A stretch of 64,000 bases of DNA from Bacteroidia bacterium. Its GTDB lineage: Bacteria > Bacteroidota > Bacteroidia > Chitinophagales > Saprospiraceae. This document shows, piece by piece, positions 44,229 to 52,904 of the stretch. The DNA is taken from NCBI GenBank assembly GCA_030430845.1, contig JAUIKE010000013.1, positions 1 through 64,000 of the forward strand, written 5' to 3'. The translations under genes and the position numbers were made by a program. The notes beneath the pieces were generated by a model. It did not search any database. It saw nothing but the letters and a program-made list of their open reading frames with translations, and had not been told where the DNA came from. Within the stretch, counting starts at the first letter, position 1, and every line of letters starts with the position of its first letter.

Positions 44229-44280
44229 CTCTACCGTTTATCCTTGAAAACACCTAAATTGAACATGTTATTTTGACGGT

Positions 44281-44636
44281 ATGAAAAAGAAAGACTTTTA
44301 CTCCATCTCTGACTATCTGGTATACGAAGAGAGTACAGATACAAAACATGAATATGAAAAGGGGCGGATCCTATCCTGGTGGTGAAAGTCTTGTCCAAAT
44401 CCACTGCTAGTTATGACCGAAGAGACAAGTTTTACAAATACCGTCAATTGCCGTCCTTAAAAGAATACCTACTTATTGATCAGGAAAAACCTGTGGTGGA
44501 ATCTTACTATAGGCAAGCAGAAAATGTTTGGGAAATATCGCGCGTGGCAGGCCTGAAGGAAACATTAACAATTAAGTGTTTGGGCATCAAGATATTAATG
44601 GAAGAGGTGTATTGGAGGGTGGGGGGTAAAAAATAG
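44281..44636 (+). pseudogene. Uma2-family nuclease gene, internally deleted and frameshifted
   Basis: The first 32 codons give DYLVYEESTDTKHEYEKGRI, the Uma2 start. The frame then meets TGA, while the next frame (from about 44370) continues with PILVVKVLSKSTASYDRRDK and RQLPSLKEYLLID, the second half of Uma2. About 60-80 residues between the two are missing. The expected Glu before VLSKST is Lys. The gene is broken and not expected to work. Confidence 0.82.
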
Positions 44637-44795
44637 ATAGAAAAAAAAGTAGCTTTGATTTCTTTTTTACCCAATTCTTCAAAATTATGCAACCGGCCCA
44701 AAATTGTTTCGTATTTATAAAATGAATTGATTATTTTCAACCAAGTTATAAGCCATTTAATTTAGTTCTCGATACCATTCATTTAACCTGACCCC

Positions 44796-45701
44796 ATGAA
44801 ACCCCGTGAAAGAGTTATATCATTAATGCTCCGCATTCTTGCCCACCCCTACCGCTTTACCCGGCGCGACCTTATGCAGCACTTTGGGGTAAGCCTGGAT
44901 ACCGTCAATGACGACATCAATGCCATTAGAAGCCTCGGCCTGACGGTTGAGCACGAGCCGGAACGGCAATACCGCCTAGCAATCCTTCCCGATCGCACAT
45001 TCAAAGAACTCAAGCACCTGCAGCCTTTGTCGGATGAAGACAAAGCCCGGATCAACCAGGCCCTGAACTACGTTTCGGGGAAAGAAGCTCTTTACCTGAA
45101 AAAAAAGCTGGAAAGCCTGTATGATTTCCAGCAATTGGGCCTTAGAGCCCTCCGCAAACCTGCACTAGAACGCCTCGACCGACTGGCCAAAGCGCAAAAG
45201 GAAAGATTACAGGTGGTGCTGGAAAATTACAAAAGCCGGAGCAATCAGATCCGGGATCGCCGGGTTGAGCCCTTCATGGTAGATCCTGAAAAAGACACCG
45301 TACAGGCTTATGATATTGACGAGCGAGATTCCCGGCACTTCCGCTTGTCGAGAATTGAAAGAGTACATCTAACGAATATCCACTGGCAATATCACAGCGA
45401 CCACCGAACCAAAATAACCGATGTATTTCGAATTGCCGATAATGAGCAGGTGACGGTTCATCTTACACTGGATGTGTTTGCTTATAATTCACTTACCGAA
45501 GAATTTCCACTGTCGCTCACATACATTCAGCCCGGATCGGAGCCCAACACCTATGATTTTCAGAGTGTTGTAAACCATGATTTCAAAGGCTTACTCAACT
45601 TCATCCTGAGCAATGCCCTGCATATCCAGATCCACTCTCCGCCCGCTCTTCGCGAGCGTGTAAAAGAAGAAGCAGAAAAAATTGTAAAAAAATTTCAATA
45701 A
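44796..45701 (+). CDS. WYL-domain regulator of the type I CRISPR locus
   Basis: The protein has 301 aa. Residues 1-70 are a clear DeoR/HTH_11-like winged helix (RFTRRDLMQHFGVSLDTVND, AIRSLGLTVEHEP). Residues 150-225 carry the WYL-type fold (NQIRDRRVEPFMVDPEK and TVQAYDIDERDSRHFRLSRI), though the W-Y-L letters themselves are changed. A C-terminal WCX-like domain follows. It starts the cas operon, 68 bases before cas6. This is the second WYL regulator in the window and is different from the one at 13181. Confidence 0.85.
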   Translation: MKPRERVISLMLRILAHPYRFTRRDLMQHFGVSLDTVNDDINAIRSLGLTVEHEPERQYRLAILPDRTFKELKHLQPLSDEDKARINQALNYVSGKEALYLKKKLESLYDFQQLGLRALRKPALERLDRLAKAQKERLQVVLENYKSRSNQIRDRRVEPFMVDPEKDTVQAYDIDERDSRHFRLSRIERVHLTNIHWQYHSDHRTKITDVFRIADNEQVTVHLTLDVFAYNSLTEEFPLSLTYIQPGSEPNTYDFQSVVNHDFKGLLNFILSNALHIQIHSPPALRERVKEEAEKIVKKFQ

Positions 45702-45769
45702 CACGGGGGGATGGGGCAAAATCTGCCCTACCCTATCCATTAGATTTGTCATAACCAAATTTGATAGTG

Positions 45770-46426
45770 ATGAGAATATACCTTCAACTCACACCGAATA
45801 CCCAAGCGGTACCTTTCAATTATCAGCCGGCCCTGGTGGGAGCCTTTCATAAATGGCTGGGAGAGAATGACCTGCATGATGAGATCTCCTTGTATTCCTT
45901 ATCGTGGCTGGAGCATGGGCAAATGACCTCTAAAGGCCTTGAATTCCCGAACGGGAGTTCCTTCCAAATCAGCGCTCCGAAAAAGGAACTGCTGGCCGAC
46001 CTGGTCAGTGGAATATACGAAAACTATGAAATTCGCTGGGGCATGAAGGTGGATACAGTTACGATCAAACTGACACCGGAATTTGGGAACAGACGTCGTT
46101 TTTTGGTCCAGAGCCCCGTACTGGTGCAGCGCCGGGATGCGGAAGGCAAACAGCAGTACTACTTCCCTGGAGATGAAAAAGTGAACGAGTACCTGACCGA
46201 AACGATGCGCCATAAGTTGCGCCGGGCGGGCCTGAGCGAGGAAGTGGACGTCAAGTTCGACCCCGACTACCGCAACGTTCGCCAAAAGCTGGTGAATTAT
46301 AAAGGTGTCAAGATCAAGGCTGCGACCTGCCCGGTGATCGTCAGTGGTGCCCCCGAAGCCGTCGCTTTTGCCTGGGATGTCGGGGTTGGTAATAGTACAG
46401 GCATTGGATTTGGAGCATTGAGGTAG
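45770..46426 (+). CDS. cas6: Cas6 crRNA endoribonuclease (type I locus)
   Basis: The TTG at 45761 opens the frame, but ATG 45770 (MRIYLQLTPNTQAVPFNYQ) is the family start; this gives 218 aa. The N-terminal RRM (LVGAFHKWLG, with an early His) and the C-terminal glycine-rich loop VGVGNSTGIGFGAL are typical of Cas6 from type I-B. It should cut the 30-bp repeats of array 4 to leave the handle ATTGAAAC. It is followed 11 bases later by cas5. Confidence 0.9.
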   Translation: MRIYLQLTPNTQAVPFNYQPALVGAFHKWLGENDLHDEISLYSLSWLEHGQMTSKGLEFPNGSSFQISAPKKELLADLVSGIYENYEIRWGMKVDTVTIKLTPEFGNRRRFLVQSPVLVQRRDAEGKQQYYFPGDEKVNEYLTETMRHKLRRAGLSEEVDVKFDPDYRNVRQKLVNYKGVKIKAATCPVIVSGAPEAVAFAWDVGVGNSTGIGFGALR

Positions 46427-46437
46427 AGAATAAAAAA

Positions 46438-47037
46438 ATGGAAGATATGAAATATTATGTAGTAAAATATACAGGCCCATTTGGGTTTATAAAGCCCTGG
46501 ACGGCGGTACGGGATAGTGAAACTTTTAGCCAGCAGTTTTTAACTCCATCAATTGTGGCTGGAATAGAAAGAAAGTTATTCCCTGAATTATTATCAAGCC
46601 CCTTTGCACTACACAAAATCAAAAGACATCGTCTTGCTTACATTCAAATGTCAGCACAACAAGAACAAATTCAGCCCAAAGGTTGGAATTCAAAAAGAAT
46701 AAACAAAAAGCAAGCTGCAATAAGAGACTATTCTATTCTTACAAGAAGCATACTTCTTAACCCCACTCTTCAACTCGCATTTAAAACAAGACAGGACGCT
46801 GAAATTGCTTTTCAGCAACATATCTGTCTTGCCAGAAACGAGGATGTATTATTGCCGACAGAGATTATAAATACGACAGAAGAAGATTTTGACAAAAACG
46901 AGGAATTATTTCCTGGATATGAATTGATTTTTGAAAAAAACGAAGCTTCCTTCCTTGTAGGTTATAATCGGTTTGATGAAGGTAGGCCTATGTATGGTTG
47001 GCTAAAAGTATTAGGTACTCCAGTAAAATCATTCTAA
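46438..47037 (+). CDS. cas5: Cas5 subunit of the type I Cascade
   Basis: The 199-aa protein starts KYYVVKYTGPFGFIKPW and continues AVRDSETFSQQFLTPSIVAG, which I recognise as a Cas5 N-terminal RRM. The glycine-rich part is less evident than usual. Cas5 binds the crRNA 5-prime handle. ATG 46438 or 46447 are both possible. The stop overlaps the cas3 start (TAATG), so translation is coupled. Placing cas5 before cas3 rather than after cas7 is unusual for I-B. Confidence 0.8.
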   Translation: MEDMKYYVVKYTGPFGFIKPWTAVRDSETFSQQFLTPSIVAGIERKLFPELLSSPFALHKIKRHRLAYIQMSAQQEQIQPKGWNSKRINKKQAAIRDYSILTRSILLNPTLQLAFKTRQDAEIAFQQHICLARNEDVLLPTEIINTTEEDFDKNEELFPGYELIFEKNEASFLVGYNRFDEGRPMYGWLKVLGTPVKSF

Positions 47038-49196
47038 TGAATAAACATCCTGAAATAAAAGCAAAGGGGGCGCCTGAATGGACTACATTATACGACCACC
47101 TGCTTCATGTAAAAATAGCAGCAGAGAAATTCGCCTGCTTCACTAGATACTCCCAGAATGTGGCAAGCCTTGGAGCAATATTACATGACATCGGTAAAGT
47201 TCATCCAGTTTTTCAAAACCAGTTGAATAAAATAAAACCAGTTCAGCCATTTAGACATGAAATAGCTTCACTATTTTTTCTTTCCTTATTTGAAAAATCT
47301 TTACATGCTTCCCTCATTGAAATGATCATTGCTCATCACAAATCAATGATCCATGACAGAAAAGGAAGAGGCATTTTGGATTTAGATGAAAGCGAACCTG
47401 ACAACTTAGCATTCCATTTGGGGGATTGGGAAGAGTGGAGTCCGATTGCCCTTGACATTTTAGCTTCATTTAATATCCCTACCAAAAAAATTAGTAGAAT
47501 TAAAGCTGAAGAAAATTTTTATGAAGTACTCGATTTTTGCGAACAAAAATATAGAGAAAGAGGGTTTTCCGAATGGCGAGGGTTATTAATGGGGGCAGAT
47601 CACTTTGCCTCAGCTATGGTTCAAAAAACTGAAATCAAGCTTAAAAATTTGTTTCTTAAACCTAAGCTCAATTTTTTCAATAGAAAGCATCCCTTATTCC
47701 CACTTTCCTACTATGCCTCCGATAGTGAACGTCCCCATACAATGGTCGTGGCCTCCACGGGAGCTGGGAAAACAGATTTTCTATTCCGCAGATGCAGAGG
47801 GAGAGTTTTTTATACTCTCCCATTTCAAGCGTCTATTAATGCAATGTATTTTCGTCTTCAGAGAGATTTAAAAAAAGATAATCCAAAGTTAAATATTAAA
47901 GTACTACATGCTGCCTCATCGCTTATTGAAGCTGAAGATGGAGACCAAGAAGATATTGTTTTACAAAGGCATATAGGATCTAGCATCAAAGTACTTACTC
48001 CATATCAAATGGCAGGAATTGCTTTTGGTAGTAAAGGCTTTGAAGCATTGATACTTGATCTGAAAGGTTCCGATATTATTCTGGATGAAGTCCATACTTA
48101 CTCTGAAGTTTCCCAAGCTATTGTTTTAAAATTAATTACTATTCTTAAACACATTGGATGCCGAATCCACATTGGCACAGCAACTATGCCATCCCTTTTA
48201 TATAAAAAGATAAAAGAGATTTTGGGCTCAGAAAATGTTCTAGAAACAAAACTGTCAGATGAGGAGCTCGATCAATATAATAGACATACCATTCATAAAT
48301 TAAAAAGTTGGGATGAAACTGGAGCAATTATGGATAAAGCCATAAAAAGCAATCAAAAGGTTCTGGTGGTGTGTAATCAAGTCAAAAATGCCCAAAAAGT
48401 CTACAATGATCTTTGTAAGACTTATCCAAATATACCACTATTACTATTGCACAGCCGGTTTAAACGGAAGGATCGCCAAGCGAAGGAAAAATTATTAATA
48501 GGCTTAGAGAAGACAGGTAATCCTAGTGGAACATTTAACACTTCGACCAAAGCTTGTATAGTTGTCTCTACTCAAGTTGTGGAGGTGAGCCTTGATATTA
48601 GTTTTGATCTAATGATTACAGAATGTGCACCTTTAGATGCCTTAATTCAAAGATTTGGTCGAATTAACCGGAAGAGAAATAATGATACCATTGGTAAAAC
48701 GAAGCCAATTTACATTCTTCCTCCCCCTGATAGTGCTAAAGATGCCAGGCCCTATCACCCCGCTACATTAGCAAGAAGCTATAATGTTCTAACAGACAAT
48801 GAAGTGCTGTTAGAGAGAGAATTGCAAAAGAAAATTGATGCTGTTTTCACTGAACTAGATTTCATTAAAATAGAAGAGCAATCAGTATTCAAAGAAGATG
48901 GTTCCTGGTCCATTTCTCCACTTATGAATGGCAGTTCATGGCTGGTTGAAATCCTGGATATCGACAGTGTGGTTTGCATCACTGAAAGCGATGTAGCTGA
49001 TTACATAAACTCGAACTTTAAAACAAGAATGGAAATGGAAATCCCCGCACGATATTTTCCACTTAGGCACCTCAACAGATTAGAGGAAGGAAACTGCCCC
49101 TATATCATTCCAGATAATACTTATGATGATCAAATAGGATTTCGTCAGGAATTATTGAAGGACAATCAATTTAATGAAACTAATCAAATTATTTGA
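47037..49196 (+). CDS. cas3: Cas3 helicase-nuclease
   Basis: The start is ATG 47037, overlapping the cas5 stop by one base (719 aa). The N-terminal HD nuclease has His21 (YDHLLH), H50-D51 (ILHDIGK), His in FRHEIASLF and IIAHHKS. The DExD/H helicase has Walker A ASTGAGKTD (K245), LDEVHTYS (motif II), GTATMPS (III), VVSTQVVEVSLDI (V) and QRFGRINRKR (VI). Cas3 unwinds and degrades DNA after Cascade binding. HD and helicase residues look intact, so the enzyme is probably active. Confidence 0.95.
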   Translation: MNKHPEIKAKGAPEWTTLYDHLLHVKIAAEKFACFTRYSQNVASLGAILHDIGKVHPVFQNQLNKIKPVQPFRHEIASLFFLSLFEKSLHASLIEMIIAHHKSMIHDRKGRGILDLDESEPDNLAFHLGDWEEWSPIALDILASFNIPTKKISRIKAEENFYEVLDFCEQKYRERGFSEWRGLLMGADHFASAMVQKTEIKLKNLFLKPKLNFFNRKHPLFPLSYYASDSERPHTMVVASTGAGKTDFLFRRCRGRVFYTLPFQASINAMYFRLQRDLKKDNPKLNIKVLHAASSLIEAEDGDQEDIVLQRHIGSSIKVLTPYQMAGIAFGSKGFEALILDLKGSDIILDEVHTYSEVSQAIVLKLITILKHIGCRIHIGTATMPSLLYKKIKEILGSENVLETKLSDEELDQYNRHTIHKLKSWDETGAIMDKAIKSNQKVLVVCNQVKNAQKVYNDLCKTYPNIPLLLLHSRFKRKDRQAKEKLLIGLEKTGNPSGTFNTSTKACIVVSTQVVEVSLDISFDLMITECAPLDALIQRFGRINRKRNNDTIGKTKPIYILPPPDSAKDARPYHPATLARSYNVLTDNEVLLERELQKKIDAVFTELDFIKIEEQSVFKEDGSWSISPLMNGSSWLVEILDIDSVVCITESDVADYINSNFKTRMEMEIPARYFPLRHLNRLEEGNCPYIIPDNTYDDQIGFRQELLKDNQFNETNQII

Positions 49197-49198
49197 GC

Positions 49199-50596
49199 AT
49201 GTTCACATCTGTAGTCGGACAAACGTTTTTAAAGGAATACAATAAAAGAAACGGAAAAAGTTATACGGCCAAAGAATTTTTCGATAAGGTTTTGTTTAAA
49301 ACATTCTTCGACCATAAAAGATACCTAATGTGGGTACAAAACTCTCCGTTTGTACAAGGGATCAGTAAAAAGAAACCATTCTTTGATGCTCAGGAACGGC
49401 AAAAAAATCTTCAAGAATTTCACCAAAAAGTTAAGTCAGGGGATTTTGAGGCCAGTATTGCCATTGGATATCCTGCCTCTGAAACGAAGAACTTTGCCAC
49501 CACCTCTGGCTTAGTCACTGATATTGATTTGCCTCTTTCTGAGGAGGAGGTTTACCTTTCATGGATTGGAGGAACGCTTAGCTTGGGAGTTTCAGGTGGT
49601 TATGCTCTTCTGTTCAATCACCCTTCAATTTTGTATGCAACTTTTGAAGGATGGCAAATTTATAGAAACTACTTAAATGACAAAGTATTAGAAAAACTCA
49701 GACCCAACCAAGTTATTACCTGGAATGGGCAATGGCTTACCTATAAGTTCGGGAAGCGGTTTAGAGATGATTTTGACCTGAATGACCTTATCAATCAAAA
49801 ATTCTTTTCTACGACGGCAGAAAAAATGGAGGTTAATACCATCAATTGGTCAAGATTATTTTTTAGCCTATCCCATCAACATCCTTCAGAAGCCTGTATT
49901 GCATATGTTTTTGCTTTAGGTCAGACGAATAAAACTGTTGGGTTCATCCCATTTCAACTTAAAAGTGGGCGTAGAATTCATGAGGTCTATCAGCAACTTT
50001 TTGGAGAAGATAATTTTAGAACCAATCAAGCTGATTTTGAATCCCTCCTAGGCAAACATATCAAAAGGGCTTGTGAATTGGGGAATATCGGAATGCAAGC
50101 ACTTGAGCCCAAAAAGCTTTCTAAGTACTTTTCCAATTCTTCAAACTTAAAATTGACCAAACCTTCTATTTATCAAAAAAAAGGGGAAACTGAAGATGTT
50201 TTTCATCAAAGAAAGGCTGAACTTTTAAAAAAAGACAATGAAAATTTAATCACATTTCAAACTTATAAAACCTGGTTAATTGCTATGATTTCAAAAAATA
50301 AAACCGAAATCTCAGATTATACACGAGATATGGCATCTGTCCTTGTCAAATATCGAGAAGGAGCAAAAAAAAGGGATCGAGCCAACCTCCTGGAAAAGAA
50401 ACTTTTTGCTACTAAAAGAAAAACAGAGTTTCTGGAAGCCTTAATTGAAATTGTCAATGATGACACTGTGGATTTGGACATCATTGAAAAGATCAATGAA
50501 CTTAGGGATAAAGTCCATTTTCTGAACCAGGAAGACTTCACCTATTTCATCCTTTTACTCAAGTTTGACTATGCCTACCAAGAACGTATTTCTTAA
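49199..50596 (+). CDS. Probable Cascade large subunit (Cas8-like), not recognised by sequence
   Basis: The frame opens at TTG 49193; ATG 49199 is the likely start (465 aa), two bases after the cas3 stop. I do not recognise a family motif. The N-terminal part has KEFFDKVLFKTFFDHKRYLM, the middle is mixed alpha-beta with GYPASETKNFATTSGLVTDI and a LGVSGGYALLF strand, and the last 150 residues are helical and very basic. Position between cas3 and cas7, and the size, point to the large subunit Cas8 (with a fused small-subunit-like helical tail). The assignment is by context. Confidence 0.5.
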   Translation: MFTSVVGQTFLKEYNKRNGKSYTAKEFFDKVLFKTFFDHKRYLMWVQNSPFVQGISKKKPFFDAQERQKNLQEFHQKVKSGDFEASIAIGYPASETKNFATTSGLVTDIDLPLSEEEVYLSWIGGTLSLGVSGGYALLFNHPSILYATFEGWQIYRNYLNDKVLEKLRPNQVITWNGQWLTYKFGKRFRDDFDLNDLINQKFFSTTAEKMEVNTINWSRLFFSLSHQHPSEACIAYVFALGQTNKTVGFIPFQLKSGRRIHEVYQQLFGEDNFRTNQADFESLLGKHIKRACELGNIGMQALEPKKLSKYFSNSSNLKLTKPSIYQKKGETEDVFHQRKAELLKKDNENLITFQTYKTWLIAMISKNKTEISDYTRDMASVLVKYREGAKKRDRANLLEKKLFATKRKTEFLEALIEIVNDDTVDLDIIEKINELRDKVHFLNQEDFTYFILLLKFDYAYQERIS

Positions 50597-50613
50597 AACT
50601 TAAATCCTTAATA

Positions 50614-51660
50614 ATGAACACTATCTATATTAGAACATTAAAAAAAGCAGACCATACAGTTTTCTGTGTCCAGGATGGCCAAAAAACTTATTATGACCCA
50701 CAATTTGGTAAAAGAATACCTTATTCAAGCGGTCAACAAGTAAAAAGATCACTTATAGACTCCTTAAACAGCTCTCTTAATACCCAAGGCTCCCCTACTA
50801 CCTTTTTATGGGATATAAATAAAAAAGGCGAGCTCAAGGAAGGAGAAGTTTTTGCCACGTGTAACCCACAATACGCTGACCAACTTTTTGGTGGATGGAT
50901 GAAAGCAGCAAAAGGAGGAAAAGAAAAGACCTTAAAAAGAAGAAGCCCTTTTTCTATCTCTGCTATGCGTGCCTTACATCCCCTTCTGGCAGGAACCTAT
51001 TCAGAAAACATATCTTTCGACCGAAGTGACCGCCCCAACAATCACATAATCGTCAGAGATGAAAAGGGAAATCCACTCAGCAAAGAAGAGGTACAAACTC
51101 TTCTGGAGGGTAAAGACAGGAGTCTTAGCAGAAAATGGATACCGGATAATAAAAGGGCATCAGGTCTATTTATCCAAGATATTGCGATTGATTTAAGAAG
51201 GCTTTTTTCGGTTACTCTAAACCTGTATGAACCTGAAATATCACATGAAGTAGAACAAAATCTTAGAGAAAATGGATGGATAGAGAACGAAAACATTTTT
51301 GGTCCTTGTTTAACTGCACCTCCTGAAATTAGAACCAAATGGAGTTCCGCCTTATCCGAAACGCTCATGAACTGGACAATTACATCTAATCAAGCCAGGA
51401 CCTTTAGCCTTATGGAAACATTAGCCATTGCTGTGAGCAACAATGCCAATAGAATAGCAGGCAGCATTCGAGCCAAACTCAATGAAAATGAACGAGCTAT
51501 TCCAATTATTGAAGAATCAATGGAAGGAGTTAAAGTATTCGTAACCTTACCCGCAGCTGGATATATAAAAACTAACTCTGAAACAGCCGATGCAATTGAC
51601 CAAGCAAAAGCTTACATAGAAAAGCTATTAAATGAATTCGACTACGAAAACCAACTCTAA
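50614..51660 (+). CDS. cas7: Cas7-family backbone subunit
   Basis: The 348-aa protein has ISAMRALHPLLAGTYSENIS and FDRSDRPNNHIIVRD near residues 110-145, and ASGLFIQDIAIDLRRLFSVT (about 190-210). These are the spaced segments of Cas7/DevR-like RRM proteins. The N-terminal half is more divergent than usual for Csh2 or Cst2. Several copies would bind the crRNA spacer. The gene ends five bases before the end of the antisense Uma2 gene, so the cas operon is interrupted here. Confidence 0.72.
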   Translation: MNTIYIRTLKKADHTVFCVQDGQKTYYDPQFGKRIPYSSGQQVKRSLIDSLNSSLNTQGSPTTFLWDINKKGELKEGEVFATCNPQYADQLFGGWMKAAKGGKEKTLKRRSPFSISAMRALHPLLAGTYSENISFDRSDRPNNHIIVRDEKGNPLSKEEVQTLLEGKDRSLSRKWIPDNKRASGLFIQDIAIDLRRLFSVTLNLYEPEISHEVEQNLRENGWIENENIFGPCLTAPPEIRTKWSSALSETLMNWTITSNQARTFSLMETLAIAVSNNANRIAGSIRAKLNENERAIPIIEESMEGVKVFVTLPAAGYIKTNSETADAIDQAKAYIEKLLNEFDYENQL

Positions 51661-51664
51661 CCCC

Positions 51665-52276
51665 CTACCCCAACACCTCCTCCATCGCCACTTCAAAGCC
51701 GGGGAAAACCCCGACCGGAACCCGGTCCCCTTTAACAAAGGGCGTTTGGCGGATCAGTTGGAAAGCGCCCGCCTCGTTGAGGCGATACGCCAGGAGCGTG
51801 CCGTCGTTGGGATGTACCACCCAGTACTCCCGCACACCGGCCTGCTCGTATAAGGCATACTTCTCGGTCAGGTCGCGGGCGGCGGTGCTCTTGGAGAGGA
51901 TCTCGATGATCCAGTCGGGCGCGCCCTCACAGCCTCGATCGTCCAGTTTGGCAGGGTCACAGATCACGCTGATGTCCGGCTGGACGATCGTGTCCGTCTT
52001 TTCAACACGATGCTCTTCCGCCGGCAAGGGCAGCCGCACATCAAAAGGCGCCGCAAAAACCCAACAGTCTTTGCCCTTCAAATACTGGTGGATCAGGCTG
52101 AACAGATTGCCGGACAACAACTGATGCGAAGTGCCCGGTGCCGGAGACATGCGAAACACCTTACCCCGGATCAACTCAACCACCTCGTCAAACTGCCAGG
52201 TGAGGTAGTCGGCATAGGTATAATGCTTTGATGGGTCCAATTGACTGATATCCGTAATCATAAATCGCTTTTTCAT
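51665..52276 (-). CDS. Uma2-family nuclease, antisense between cas7 and cas4
   Basis: The 203-aa protein has Uma2 marks in order: YTYADYLTWQFDEVVELIRG, MSPAPGTSHQLLSGNLF, IVQPDISVICDP and PDWIIEILSKSTAARDLTEK, then YWVVHPNDGTLLAYRL. The PD-(D/E)XK-like residues (Asp in PDISV, Glu in IIEILSKS) are present. Its function is unknown; Uma2 genes are common and mobile-looking. It runs against the cas genes and separates the interference genes from cas4-cas1-cas2. Confidence 0.88.
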   Translation of the reverse strand: MKKRFMITDISQLDPSKHYTYADYLTWQFDEVVELIRGKVFRMSPAPGTSHQLLSGNLFSLIHQYLKGKDCWVFAAPFDVRLPLPAEEHRVEKTDTIVQPDISVICDPAKLDDRGCEGAPDWIIEILSKSTAARDLTEKYALYEQAGVREYWVVHPNDGTLLAYRLNEAGAFQLIRQTPFVKGDRVPVGVFPGFEVAMEEVLG

Positions 52277-52326
52277 AACCTAAAACACCTTCACAATAAT
52301 AATACGAATAATTAACCAATAGTTCC

Positions 52327-52839
52327 ATGATGAAATTCATTACCGGCACCCACATCGCCTACCTGCATTTATGCCACCGCAAGCTATGGCTCTTTGCCAA
52401 CGGCATCAATATGGAACACCGAAGCGAACTGGTTGCAGAAGGCAAGCTGATCGACGAGCACAGCTACCCCCAGCGGGCCGCCCGCTGGCAGGAACTCGAA
52501 CTCGAAGGCATCAAAATAGATCATTTCGATGCCAAACGGGGCATTGTGCGGGAAGTCAAAAAATCCAGCAAAAGAGAAGATGCCCACATCGCCCAGCTAA
52601 AGTTTTACCTCTTCGTTCTGGAGCGAAACGACATTCAGGTGGCCCACGGCTTATTGGAATACCCCAAACTTCGACAAACGGAGGAAGTCTGGCTGGAGGA
52701 AGCCGACCGCCGCCAGATTCCCCTCTGGGAGGAAGAAGCCAGAAACATTATCGAACAGGAATCCTGCCCGCCTTTGGTCCGGAAAAGGATCTGTAAAAAG
52801 TGCGCCTATTTTGAGCTATGCTACAGTAACGAGGAATGA
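52327..52839 (+). CDS. cas4: Cas4 nuclease
   Basis: The 170-aa protein has the first Cys of the iron-sulphur cluster in LHLCHRKLWLF (Cys16) and three more in RKRICKKCAYFELCYS. The RecB-like nuclease core shows IKIDHFDAKRGIVREVKKSS (Asp and the E-x-K pair) and HIAQLKFYLFVLE (motif with Gln). Cas4 trims prespacers and selects the PAM with Cas1-Cas2. It starts 50 bases after the divergent Uma2 gene, so it probably has its own promoter. Start 52330 is equally possible. Confidence 0.92.
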   Translation: MMKFITGTHIAYLHLCHRKLWLFANGINMEHRSELVAEGKLIDEHSYPQRAARWQELELEGIKIDHFDAKRGIVREVKKSSKREDAHIAQLKFYLFVLERNDIQVAHGLLEYPKLRQTEEVWLEEADRRQIPLWEEEARNIIEQESCPPLVRKRICKKCAYFELCYSNEE

Positions 52840-52904
52840 TGAGGTTACCGGCCTCGCTGTATTTTCATTTCGCTACTTTTTCTAAGATGCAATATTAATC
52901 AACC

